This document shows, piece after piece, positions 46,429 to 54,980 of a DNA stretch of 64,000 nt (positions are counted from its first letter, which is position 1; the number at the start of each line of letters is the position of its first letter). The notes under the pieces were generated by a model. The model had not been told where the DNA came from and did no database searches. It saw nothing but the letters and a program-made list of their open reading frames with translations. A program made the translations under genes and the position numbers. The stretch is from Mammaliicoccus stepanovicii. Its GTDB lineage: Bacteria; Bacillota; Bacilli; Staphylococcales; Staphylococcaceae. The stretch is taken from assembly GCF_002902525.1 (NCBI RefSeq), contig NZ_PPQZ01000015.1:1-64000 (forward strand). The letters are read 5' to 3'.

Positions 46429-47631
46429 ATGAAAAATATACTTTTAGCTGTAACTGGTGGGATTGCTGCATATAAAGCAATTGATTTAACAAGTAAATTA
46501 ACGCAAAGTGGATATGATGTACGTGTCATGCTAACAGAAAACGCACAACAATTTGTGACGCCTTTAGCTTTTCAAGCGATTAGTCGTAATCACGTTTATA
46601 CCGATACTTTTGATGAAAAAAATGTCAGTGAAATACAACATATTACGTTAGCTGATTGGGCAGATGCCGTTGTCGTTGCCCCAGCGACTGCTAATACGAT
46701 TAGTAAGCTAGCTAATGGACTTGCAGATAATATGGTCACATCAACGTTATTAGCTACGACTGCTCCAGTGTTTATTGCACCAGCAATGAACGTACATATG
46801 CTAGAACATCCATCAATAGTAGATAACATGTCTCGATTAAGAAGTTATGGTTATAAATTTATTGCCCCTGGTGAGGGCTATTTAGCATGTGGATACGTTG
46901 CAAAAGGAAGAATGGAAGAGCCATTTACAATATTATCAATTATAGACGATTATTTTAAAGAACAATTAAATCCGAAGACATTTGCACTTCAAGGGAAAAA
47001 TATATTAATAACTGCAGGTCCAACTGTAGAAAAAATAGATGCAGTTCGTTATTTTACGAATCGTTCAAGTGGAAAGATGGGCTATGCATTAGCTGAAGCG
47101 GCTAGAGACTTAGGGGCAAACGTTACATTAGTAAGCGGAGAAACTAATCTTTCACGACCATTAGGTGTGGAATTTATTCAAGTGATGAGTGCTGAAGAAA
47201 TGTTTAACGCCGTTAAATCGCATATGCAAGAAATGGACATCATTATTAAAGCTGCAGCAGTTGCTGATTATACACCAAAAACAGTTTTAAATAATAAAAT
47301 GAAAAAGCAAGATGGCAATTTAACTTTAGAATTTGAAAGAACGACAGATATCTTAAAATATTTAGGAGAACATAAAGAACATCAATATTTAGTAGGTTTT
47401 GCAGCTGAAACAGATAATGTTGAAGAATACGCTATGGGCAAATTACGAAAGAAAAACGCAGATGTTATCATTGCAAACCATGTCGCAAATTCAGCAATTG
47501 GATTTAAATCTAATGATAATGAGGTCGAAATGTTCTTTAAGAATGGTGATAGAGTTCTTCTCAATAAAGAATCTAAAAAGAAAATTGCATTTAAAATTTT
47601 ACATGAAATAACGAGTAGGTGGGAATCTTGA
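46429..47631 (+). CDS. coaBC: bifunctional CoaBC, coenzyme A biosynthesis
   Basis: A 400-residue fusion. The N-terminal flavoprotein half (CoaC) decarboxylates phosphopantothenoyl-cysteine, with APAMNVHML and LACGYVAKGRM. The C-terminal half (CoaB) joins cysteine to phosphopantothenate, with ITAGPTVEKIDAVRY, NRSSGKMG and KAAAVADYTPK. TCGGAGG precedes the ATG. The last codons overlap the priA start, so the two are coupled. Confidence 0.97.
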   Translation: MKNILLAVTGGIAAYKAIDLTSKLTQSGYDVRVMLTENAQQFVTPLAFQAISRNHVYTDTFDEKNVSEIQHITLADWADAVVVAPATANTISKLANGLADNMVTSTLLATTAPVFIAPAMNVHMLEHPSIVDNMSRLRSYGYKFIAPGEGYLACGYVAKGRMEEPFTILSIIDDYFKEQLNPKTFALQGKNILITAGPTVEKIDAVRYFTNRSSGKMGYALAEAARDLGANVTLVSGETNLSRPLGVEFIQVMSAEEMFNAVKSHMQEMDIIIKAAAVADYTPKTVLNNKMKKQDGNLTLEFERTTDILKYLGEHKEHQYLVGFAAETDNVEEYAMGKLRKKNADVIIANHVANSAIGFKSNDNEVEMFFKNGDRVLLNKESKKKIAFKILHEITSRWES

Positions 47632-50036
47632 TAGCTAATGTGGTAGTGGATATTCCGTCTAAAAACGTAGACAAAATATTTGATTATAAAATACCGCCTG
47701 ATATAGAAGAGATAGTTAAAGTCGGTGTAAGAGTAGAAGTGCCTTTCGGTTCTCGAAAAATTCAAGGATTTGTAATTAATATTAGTGAACAACTATCTAG
47801 TGATATAGATATGTCGAAAGTAAAATCCATAATTAGAGTTAAAGATTTCAAACCAGAATTAACACCAGAATTAATAAAATTAAGTGAATGGATGGCGAAT
47901 TTTCATCTCGTTAAACGAATTTCAGCACTTGAAATCATGTTGCCAAGTGCTGTTAAAGCAAAATACCAAAAAATATACCAAGTAAATGATCCTGAGAACT
48001 TGCCTGCACATATATTGAATAGGTTTAATAAAGAAGGGATATTGACCTTTGATCAAGCACAACAATCAGAAATTGTCACTGATTTAGAAGGTTATGTTAA
48101 ATCTGGACAATTAGTTAAAGATACAATAGTAGGGCAACAATTAACTAAAAAATATGCTACATGTATAAGGATAATGCCAACAGATCGACTTGATGAAATA
48201 ATTGAATCGCTTCATAAGAAAGAAAAGCAATTAGACATATTAAATTACTTAATTGAACATAGAAACGAAGATGTTTTATTAAAAACATTAAAAGAAGAAG
48301 GATTTTCAAATTCAAGTATAAATACACTCGTTAAAAATCAAGTGCTAGAAAAATACAATTCAGTTGTAGCGAGAGATCCATATGAAAATCGTATTTTTGA
48401 AAAAGAACATAACAAATCACTGACAAATGATCAACAACATGCTTTTACTCAAATAAATGAAGCAGTACAAGGAAATGAATCGACAACATTTCTATTGCAT
48501 GGCGTAACGGGTTCAGGGAAGACTGAAATATATTTGCAAACTATAGAGAATGTTCTAGAAAAAGGAGAACAAGCTATAATTCTTGTGCCAGAAATTGCAT
48601 TGACGCCACAAATGGTTAATCGATTTAAAGCGAGATTTGGTGATGAAGTTGCAGTGTTACACTCAGGATTATCCAAAGGTGAAAAATATGATGAATGGCA
48701 AAAAATAAGAGACGGAAAAGCGAGTGTTTCAGTTGGAGCCAGATCCAGTATATTTGCACCTTTTGAAAAATTGGGACTTATCATCATAGATGAGGAACAT
48801 GAGTCTACATATAAGCAAGAAGATTATCCAAGATATCATGCAAGAGAAATCGCTATATGGAGAAGTGAATACCATCAATGTCCAGTTGTGTTAGGTTCTG
48901 CGACACCAAGTTTAGAAACGTTCGCACGTGCAGAAAAAAATGTATATCAATATTTAGAATTACCAGAACGTGTTAATAAACAGAAGATGCCGGAAATTGA
49001 GTTGATAGATATGAGAGAAGAACTCAAAGAAGGAAATCGGTCAATGTTCTCTGAACAACTTAAACAAGCGATACAAGAACGTATAGATAAGAATGAACAA
49101 GTCGTTCTATTCTTAAATAGAAGAGGACATTCATCATTCGTATTATGTAGAGATTGCGGACATGTGCCACAGTGTCCAAATTGTGATATATCATTAACTT
49201 ATCATAAGACACATGACGATTTAAAATGTCACTACTGTGGATACAGTGAACCAATGCCACAATTATGTCCAAGCTGTGAAAGTGAACATATAAGACAAAT
49301 GGGAGTCGGTACGCAGCAGGTTGAAGAACAGATATATTCAACATTTGAACAAGCAAAAGTCATAAGAATGGATGTGGATACCACATCTCGTAAAGGTGCC
49401 CACGAAAAATTGTTAACAGCATTTGGAGAACAAGAAGCAAATATATTATTAGGGACACAAATGATAGCAAAAGGATTAGACTTTGAAAATATTACACTCG
49501 TTGGTGTTTTAAATGCAGATACAATGTTGAATTTACCAGATTTCAGATCTAGTGAGAAAACATTCCAGTTATTAACACAAGTAGCAGGGAGAGCAGGCAG
49601 ACATAAGAAAAAAGGCGAAGTCATGATTCAGACATATAACCCTGAACATTATGCAATATTAGATGTAACAAAAAATGACTATTTGTCATTTTATCAAAAA
49701 GAAATGAAGTTTAGACAAATAGGTAAGTATCCGCCATATTATTACTTAGTTAATTTGACTATTAGTCATTTTGATAAGACAAAAGTGTTAAAAGCAGCTA
49801 AACATGCACATGACATATTGATTCAACATGTATCAAGTAAATCCTTTATATTAGGGCCATCACCAAGCCCATTATCAAGAATAAATAATCAGCATCGCTT
49901 CCAAATACTCATTAAATTCAAGAGTGAACCTGACTTATTAACAGCACTCCAATATTTAGACGATTATTACCATGAACAATATGTTAAAGATAAATTATCA
50001 TTAGAAATTGATATAAACCCTCAGATGATGATGTAG
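47628..50036 (+). CDS. priA: primosomal helicase PriA
   Basis: An 802-residue superfamily 2 DNA helicase that reloads the replisome at collapsed forks. Walker A GVTGSGKTE is at 292-300, Walker B DEEH at 388-391, and the zinc-binding insert contains CRDCGHVPQCPNC and CHYCGYSEPMPQLCPSC. TTG at 47628 gives the family N-terminus MIANVVVDIPS and good AGGTGG spacing; the GTG at 47619 is possible. The last 60 bases are duplicated at 51555-51619. PriA itself remains complete, ending NPQMMM. Confidence 0.96.
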   Translation: MIANVVVDIPSKNVDKIFDYKIPPDIEEIVKVGVRVEVPFGSRKIQGFVINISEQLSSDIDMSKVKSIIRVKDFKPELTPELIKLSEWMANFHLVKRISALEIMLPSAVKAKYQKIYQVNDPENLPAHILNRFNKEGILTFDQAQQSEIVTDLEGYVKSGQLVKDTIVGQQLTKKYATCIRIMPTDRLDEIIESLHKKEKQLDILNYLIEHRNEDVLLKTLKEEGFSNSSINTLVKNQVLEKYNSVVARDPYENRIFEKEHNKSLTNDQQHAFTQINEAVQGNESTTFLLHGVTGSGKTEIYLQTIENVLEKGEQAIILVPEIALTPQMVNRFKARFGDEVAVLHSGLSKGEKYDEWQKIRDGKASVSVGARSSIFAPFEKLGLIIIDEEHESTYKQEDYPRYHAREIAIWRSEYHQCPVVLGSATPSLETFARAEKNVYQYLELPERVNKQKMPEIELIDMREELKEGNRSMFSEQLKQAIQERIDKNEQVVLFLNRRGHSSFVLCRDCGHVPQCPNCDISLTYHKTHDDLKCHYCGYSEPMPQLCPSCESEHIRQMGVGTQQVEEQIYSTFEQAKVIRMDVDTTSRKGAHEKLLTAFGEQEANILLGTQMIAKGLDFENITLVGVLNADTMLNLPDFRSSEKTFQLLTQVAGRAGRHKKKGEVMIQTYNPEHYAILDVTKNDYLSFYQKEMKFRQIGKYPPYYYLVNLTISHFDKTKVLKAAKHAHDILIQHVSSKSFILGPSPSPLSRINNQHRFQILIKFKSEPDLLTALQYLDDYYHEQYVKDKLSLEIDINPQMMM

Positions 50037-50041
50037 AAAAT
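49977..50041 (+). repeat. 65-bp perfect direct repeat, left copy (priA 3' end)
   Basis: These 65 bases (the last 20 priA codons, its stop and 5 bases beyond) recur without a mismatch at 51555-51619. The two copies flank the glpQ pseudogene and the NUDIX gene. This matches the layout of an insertion at the 3' end of a core gene that restores the gene's end. Confidence 0.97.
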
Positions 50042-50103
50042 TAAATTCTATTAGTTATAATGGCCTGAGAACTTCATTAAGAATAACATTTTCAAATTTA
50101 TTA

Positions 50104-50140
50104 AACCCTAGCTTATTGTGACAAGCTAGGGTTAATTTTA
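50104..50140 (+). terminator. terminator downstream of priA inside the cassette
   Basis: AACCCTAGCTT and AAGCTAGGGTT form a perfect 11-bp stem followed by AATTTTA. It lies within the repeat-flanked segment and not in the flanking priA locus. Confidence 0.8.
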
Positions 50141-50194
50141 GGATTTTTATGATAATATTGCTTTGAATACTAAAAAGTAAGGGAGGATATAAAG

Positions 50195-50997
50195 TTGAAT
50201 AGAATCATATTACTAGGCTTCGTGAGTTTCCTAACTTTAGGTGCGTGCAATAATCAAGAAAGTGTATTAGATAAAGATTATTTAAATATAGCTCATAGAG
50301 GCGCAAGTGGTTCTACCCCAGAACATACATATGTTGCATACGACAAGGCAATTAAACAAAATGCAGATTATACGGAACTTGATTTACAAATGACTAAAGA
50401 TAACAGATTAATTGCAATGCATGATAATAAGGTAGATAGAACAACAAATGGTACAGGACTGGTTAAAAATAAATCCCATGAAGAAATAAAAAAACTAGAT
50501 GCAGGATCTTGGTTTGACAAAAAAATTAAAGGTGAAAAAGTCCAGAATTAAATGATGTATTAAATAAATATAAAGATAAAACAAATTTCTATATTGAAAC
50601 GAAACATCCTGATATGTATCCGGGTATGGATAAACAGTTAATTAATGACTTAGAGAAGAATAATATGTTAGATGAAGATGGATTAAAAAAAGGTAAATTA
50701 ATCATTCAATCATTTTCTGAAACGAGTTTAAAAAATATACATAAATTAAATGAAAGCATTCCACTCATTCAGCTAGTAGATGATAAAGATGTATTAAAAT
50801 TAAATGACAAAGAACTAAAACGCCTGTCTAACTATGCATATGGACTTGGATTTAACAAAGATCTTGTAAATAAAGATTTAATAGAAAAGTGTCATAAACA
50901 TGGATTGAAGGTTCACGTATTTACATTAAATAATGAAGAAGAGGTAAAAGAAATGAAAAAATTAAATGTAGATGGTGCATTCAATAATAATCCTTAA
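50195..50997 (+). pseudogene. glpQ: lipoprotein glycerophosphodiester phosphodiesterase, frameshifted
   Basis: The first frame encodes a lipoprotein signal with lipobox LGAC (C18) and the GDPD catalytic start [29 protein letters not shown] and [14 protein letters not shown]. It stops at 50551. The second frame continues with [24 protein letters not shown] and the GDPD end VHVFTLNNEEEV. Restoring one C at the CC of 50542-50543 joins them into a full-length GlpQ of about 267 residues. The intact enzyme would release glycerol 3-phosphate from glycerophosphodiesters at the outer membrane face. TTG start with AGGGAGG. It lies in the 65-bp-repeat cassette. Confidence 0.85.
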
Positions 50998-51051
50998 TTC
51001 AGATTGTGTTTTTTGTGAATTATTAAATATTGAACTAAGGGGTTGTAAGAA

Positions 51052-51582
51052 ATGGAAGATGATAAAGAAAACATTATAGAAAAATGGGATGCTTATGATA
51101 AAGATTTAAATAAATTAGGATATGATCTAATCCGGGGAGAAGATATTGAAGATAATGTTTTTCATCTAGTATCAGAAGTTGTGATTATAAATAGTGATGG
51201 CAATTATTTAGCTATGAGAAGAGATTTTAATAAAGTTTATCCAGGGTTATATGAAGTATCAGTTGGTGGTAGTGCTTTAAGAGGAGAAAGTCCAATTCAA
51301 GCTGCTAAACGAGAGACTTTCGAAGAAACCGGAATTAAAGTTTCTCATTTGAAACAAGTAGGAATATATATTGCAGAGCAGTATAATACTATTTATGTTA
51401 TGTTTCTTGCATATGTAGATATTAATAAAGATAGTATTGTACTCCAAAAAGGTGAAACTATAGATTATAGATGGGTTCCAAGTTCGGAAATCAAAAATTT
51501 CTTAAATTCAGAAATGCATGTACCAGGTAAAAATGAGAGAGTTAAAAAAATGATCAATATGTTAAAGATAAATTATCATTAG
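51052..51582 (+). CDS. NUDIX hydrolase, C-terminus encoded by the repeat
   Basis: A 176-residue NUDIX protein. The box is complete at residues 73-95 (G-x5-E-x7-RE-xx-EE-x-G-I), with the catalytic glutamates in RETFEETGI. It resembles the isopentenyl-diphosphate isomerase/YfcD-like group with long N-termini, which hydrolyse nucleoside diphosphate-linked or other phosphorylated compounds; the substrate cannot be called. Its last nine residues and stop codon are encoded by the right copy of the 65-bp repeat, so the natural C-terminus may have been replaced. AAGGGG precedes the ATG at loose spacing. Confidence 0.85.
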   Translation: MEDDKENIIEKWDAYDKDLNKLGYDLIRGEDIEDNVFHLVSEVVIINSDGNYLAMRRDFNKVYPGLYEVSVGGSALRGESPIQAAKRETFEETGIKVSHLKQVGIYIAEQYNTIYVMFLAYVDINKDSIVLQKGETIDYRWVPSSEIKNFLNSEMHVPGKNERVKKMINMLKINYH

Positions 51583-51619
51583 AAATTGATATAAACCCTC
51601 AGATGATGATGTAGAAAAT
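51555..51619 (+). repeat. 65-bp perfect direct repeat, right copy
   Basis: Identical over 65 bases to 49977-50041, the priA 3' end. Upstream it is fused to the NUDIX coding sequence; downstream lies the terminator shared with the deoR gene, which was probably the original neighbour of priA. Confidence 0.97.
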
Positions 51620-51667
51620 AAAAAACCGAGCAAATCATGATAAAAAATGATTTGCTCGGTTTTTTAT
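51620..51667. terminator. bidirectional terminator before deoR end
   Basis: AAAAACCGAGCAAATCA and TGATTTGCTCGGTTTTT form a perfect 17-bp stem with A and T runs on either side. It can stop both the NUDIX/priA and the minus-strand deoR transcripts. Confidence 0.95.
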
Positions 51668-51668
51668 T

Positions 51669-52436
51669 TTATTCTGCAATGGTGATTTCCACTGATGTAG
51701 CTTCCATGAATTCTTTACTTAACGGTTTGTCAGTAATGATTTCATCAATTTCTGTAGTTTTCGCGAATGAAAGCGTTGAAGAAACATTGAACTTGCTATG
51801 ATCCAACAATGCAACAACATACGTACTTTGACTAGCCATAACTTTCTTTAGTTCTACTTCACTGAAGGAAAAGTCAGTTAATCCATTTTTGACTGTAAAT
51901 CCATTTGCTGAAACAAAGAAATAATCAATGTTATATATATCTAATATTTGAGAGTCAAGCTTTCCTGTTATGGCATTAGACCCTTTTGTTACAAAACCGC
52001 CTATCATAAGGACAGTTAAATTAGGATTTTCTTTAAGTAAAATTGCATTCTCTAATCCATTTGTTAAAACAGTTAATTGTAAATCTGTATCTGCAAGTAC
52101 TTTCGCGAGTTCGTATGTTGTAGAACTTGCATCTAATAAAATACATTGATGATTTTCGATTTTTTTTAATGCATGTTGACCAATTTTTTCTTTGGCTCGA
52201 TGATGTTGATTTCTTCTTTCATTGAAATTTATGTTATTCGTATTACTTTTAATTAGTTTTGCGCCACCGTGTGTACGTTCTAATTTTTGTTCTTGTTGTA
52301 ATGCACTTAAATCTGATCTAATCGTTGCTTCAGAAACATTGGCGTAGTCTGAAAGTTGTTTAACAGTAGCGCGCTTGTTTATAGATAAATAAGATAGGAT
52401 AAGTTCTCTTCGTTCATCAGCGTAAATTTTCATCAT
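51669..52436 (-). CDS. DeoR-family regulator of the polyol operon
   Basis: A 255-residue DeoR-family protein. The N-terminal helix-turn-helix reads RREЛ-type RRELILSYLSINKRATVKQL then VSEATIRSDL and RTHGGAKLI; the C-terminal DeoRC sensor fold includes ILLDASSTTYELAKVL and ISANGFT-like VSANGFTVKNGLTD. Such proteins usually bind a phosphorylated sugar from the pathway they control. It is divergent from the dehydrogenase operon, sharing 168 bases that contain the candidate operator. The effector here would be a tetrose or tetrulose phosphate, by inference. Confidence 0.9.
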   Translation of the reverse strand: MMKIYADERRELILSYLSINKRATVKQLSDYANVSEATIRSDLSALQQEQKLERTHGGAKLIKSNTNNINFNERRNQHHRAKEKIGQHALKKIENHQCILLDASSTTYELAKVLADTDLQLTVLTNGLENAILLKENPNLTVLMIGGFVTKGSNAITGKLDSQILDIYNIDYFFVSANGFTVKNGLTDFSFSEVELKKVMASQSTYVVALLDHSKFNVSSTLSFAKTTEIDEIITDKPLSKEFMEATSVEITIAE

Positions 52437-52476
52437 GTCACTTCCTTGAGATTAGTCTATCTCATTTTTAAATAAT

Positions 52477-52517
52477 TAACAATAAAACAAGAAAAAACGA
52501 AAAAAACTAACAATAAA
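52477..52517. promoter_or_regulatory. candidate DeoR operator, direct repeat
   Basis: TAACAATAAA occurs at 52477-52486 and 52508-52517, 31 bases apart (about three helical turns), each followed by an ACGAAA. The pair lies between the deoR start and the -35 of the dehydrogenase operon, where an autoregulated operator is expected. Confidence 0.45.
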
Positions 52518-52528
52518 CGAAAGAAAAT

Positions 52529-52557
52529 TTGCATTATTAGAAAATATATCATAAAAT
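52529..52557 (+). promoter_or_regulatory. sigma-A promoter of the polyol operon
   Basis: -35 TTGCAT (52529-52534), 17-base spacer, -10 TAAAAT (52552-52557). It lies directly upstream of the cre box. Confidence 0.7.
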
Positions 52558-52568
52558 AACGATAATAA

Positions 52569-52583
52569 ATGAAAGCGTTTTAC
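52569..52583 (+). promoter_or_regulatory. cre (CcpA) site of the polyol operon
   Basis: ATGAAAGCGTTTTAC fits the cre consensus WTGAAARCGYTTWNN at every position. It covers the expected transcription start, so CcpA would repress the operon when better carbon sources are present. Confidence 0.75.
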
Positions 52584-52604
52584 AAATAAAAAGGAGTGTT
52601 TAAT

Positions 52605-53687
52605 ATGAGTAATCAAAATTATCCAGAAAAAATGAAAGCAGTTGTCGCATATGCACCGGGAGATTATAGATATGAAGAAGTGAACACACCAAAGATAGAA
52701 AATCCTAAAGAAATCATTGTTAAAGTAGAAGGTTGTGGCATATGTGCTGGTGATATTAAAGCATATGGTGGTGCACCTAGTTTCTGGGGAGATGAGAAGC
52801 AACCATCATACATTAAAGCACCAATGATTCCAGGTCATGAATTTATTGCACGTGTAGTAGCAAAAGGTGACGACGTTACAGATTACGAAGTAGGAGATCG
52901 TGTTATTTCAGAACAAATCGTTCCATGTTGGGATTGTAGATTCTGTAATCGAGGACAATATTGGATGTGTGAAAAGCATGACCTTTATGGATTCCAGAAG
53001 AATGTAAACGGTGGAATGGCAGAATACATGAAATTTACAAAAGAAGCTATTAACTATAAAGTACCAGAAGATTTACCACTTGAAAAAGCTATTCTTATTG
53101 AGCCTTATGCATGTAGTTTACACGCAGTACAACGTGCCAATATTCAACTAGGTGACATTGTTGTATTGTCTGGTGCAGGTACATTGGGATTAGGTATGGT
53201 TGGTGCAGCTAAAAAAGCAGGTGCCGAAAAATTAATCGTACTTGATATGAAAGACGATCGATTAGAATTAGCGAAGAAATTCGGGGCAGATTTAGTGATG
53301 AACCCTAGCAAAGTTGATGTTGAGAAAGAAATTAAAGCATTAACGGATGGTTATGGTTGTGATGTTTATATTGAAGCAACAGGTCATCCAGCATCTGTAG
53401 AACAAGGATTAGCAAGTATTCGTAAATTAGGAACGTTCGTTGAATTTTCTGTATTTGGTGAACCAGTTTCTGTTGACTGGAGCATTATATCTGACCGTAA
53501 AGAATTAGATTTATTAGGTAGCCACTTAGGACCATATTGTTATCCATTAGTCATTGATGGTATAGGAAATGGTGATTTCCAAACTGAAGGCGTCGTGACT
53601 CATCAATTACCATTGGAAAAATTTGAAGAAGGATTTGAGTTAATGAAAAAAGGGGACAAATCATTGAAAATTGTTCTTATTCCATAA
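52605..53687 (+). CDS. eltD: zinc-dependent erythritol/threitol-type polyol dehydrogenase
   Basis: A 360-residue medium-chain dehydrogenase. Structural zinc ligands C108, C111, C114, C122 (CWDCRFCNRGQYWMC); catalytic zinc C47, H78-E79 (PGHEF) and probably E166; NAD Rossmann motif GAGTLG at 190-195. The sequence FWGDE, SEQIVPCWDC and LGAHLGPYC-like LLGSHLGPYCYP closely recall EltD of Mycolicibacterium smegmatis, which oxidises erythritol to D-erythrulose and L-threitol to L-erythrulose. The following kinase and isomerase genes fit that pathway. ATG at 52605 after AAGGAG; an upstream ATG at 52596 lies too near. Substrate is inferred. Confidence 0.8.
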   Translation: MSNQNYPEKMKAVVAYAPGDYRYEEVNTPKIENPKEIIVKVEGCGICAGDIKAYGGAPSFWGDEKQPSYIKAPMIPGHEFIARVVAKGDDVTDYEVGDRVISEQIVPCWDCRFCNRGQYWMCEKHDLYGFQKNVNGGMAEYMKFTKEAINYKVPEDLPLEKAILIEPYACSLHAVQRANIQLGDIVVLSGAGTLGLGMVGAAKKAGAEKLIVLDMKDDRLELAKKFGADLVMNPSKVDVEKEIKALTDGYGCDVYIEATGHPASVEQGLASIRKLGTFVEFSVFGEPVSVDWSIISDRKELDLLGSHLGPYCYPLVIDGIGNGDFQTEGVVTHQLPLEKFEEGFELMKKGDKSLKIVLIP

Positions 53688-53700
53688 GAGGGTGTAAAAA

Positions 53701-54951
53701 ATGAATAATAAATTAGCAAAAGCAGGAATGCCTCCATCATTACTATGGGGTTATATCGGCGTATTAATATTTATGATGGGTGATGGACTTGAACTTGCGT
53801 GGATTAGTCCATATCTAGTAGACCAAGGCTTATCAGTCCATCAAGCAGCAGTATTGACGACATCATATGGTGTAACAATTGCTATTGGCTCATGGTTATC
53901 TGGTGTTTTAGTTGAAATTCTTGGACCGAGAAAAGTTATGCTGATGGGGACATTGGCATATATTATCGGTCATGTAATATTTGTTGGTTTTGCAGTCCCA
54001 ACAATGAATTATGGATTAATGATACCTTCATACGCAATTAGAGGATTTGGTTATCCATTATTTGCTTATTCATTCTTAGTTTGGGTTGCATATCGTTCGC
54101 CACAAGAAAGATTAGGATCAGCAGTAGGTTGGTTTTGGTTTGTATTTACAGGAGGACTAAGTGTGTTTGGTGCATTTTATTCATCATTTGCAATAAATGC
54201 ATTTGGTGAAATTCCAACGCTATGGACATCTATCTTATGGGTACTTATTGGAACATTCTTAGCAGTGTTTGTTAACAAAGATAAATTTGTTGTAGTAGAT
54301 TCAGGCAATTCATTTAAAGAACATATAGTTGAAATGGGTGCAGGAATTACAATATTGAAACGTGAACCAAGAGTAGCAGTTGCATGTTTAGTACGGATTA
54401 TCAATCAAGCAGCTCAATATGCTTTCCCGTTATTCTTACCTATCTATTTAGCATCAAAAGGTATAGAAACAACAACATGGCTAAATATTTGGGGAACAAT
54501 CTTTATTGCAAATATTATATTTAATCTGATATTCGGTGCGTTAAGTGACAAAATCGGATGGAAAAACACAGTCTCATATATTGGTGGAATCGGCTGTGCA
54601 GTATTTACACTAGGTTTATATTTAATACCAGAATTTTTCACAGGAAATGTTTATATAGTCGGAGCAGTCGGATTCTTATGGGGAATGTGTTTAGCAGGAT
54701 TTGTACCAATTTCTGCTTTAGTTCCATCATTAGTTAAAGATGGCGATAAAGGACCAGCGATGGCAATATTAAATTTAGGAGCTGGACTTTGTGTATTCGT
54801 AGGACCAGGACTTGTCGCACTATTTTATGAATCAATAGGCGTACAAGGAATGATGTACTTGTTATTCGCTTTATATGCAGCAAGTGCAGTAATGACACGT
54901 GTTTTAAAAACACCAGAAGAAAGAGAAAAGGCAAAACTAAAAGTATCGTAA
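53701..54951 (+). CDS. MFS transporter, probable polyol permease
   Basis: A 416-residue major facilitator with twelve hydrophobic helices. The A-type motif region GSWLSGVLVEILGPRK follows helix 2 and FGALSDKIGWKN follows helix 8. The motif set suits the metabolite-uptake group rather than drug exporters. Position 13 bases after the dehydrogenase and 29 before the kinase makes import of the operon's polyol the likely role. AGAGGGTG precedes the ATG. Confidence 0.8.
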   Translation: MNNKLAKAGMPPSLLWGYIGVLIFMMGDGLELAWISPYLVDQGLSVHQAAVLTTSYGVTIAIGSWLSGVLVEILGPRKVMLMGTLAYIIGHVIFVGFAVPTMNYGLMIPSYAIRGFGYPLFAYSFLVWVAYRSPQERLGSAVGWFWFVFTGGLSVFGAFYSSFAINAFGEIPTLWTSILWVLIGTFLAVFVNKDKFVVVDSGNSFKEHIVEMGAGITILKREPRVAVACLVRIINQAAQYAFPLFLPIYLASKGIETTTWLNIWGTIFIANIIFNLIFGALSDKIGWKNTVSYIGGIGCAVFTLGLYLIPEFFTGNVYIVGAVGFLWGMCLAGFVPISALVPSLVKDGDKGPAMAILNLGAGLCVFVGPGLVALFYESIGVQGMMYLLFALYAASAVMTRVLKTPEEREKAKLKVS

Positions 54952-54980
54952 ACATGTGAAGTTGAAGGAGCGTTTAGATA

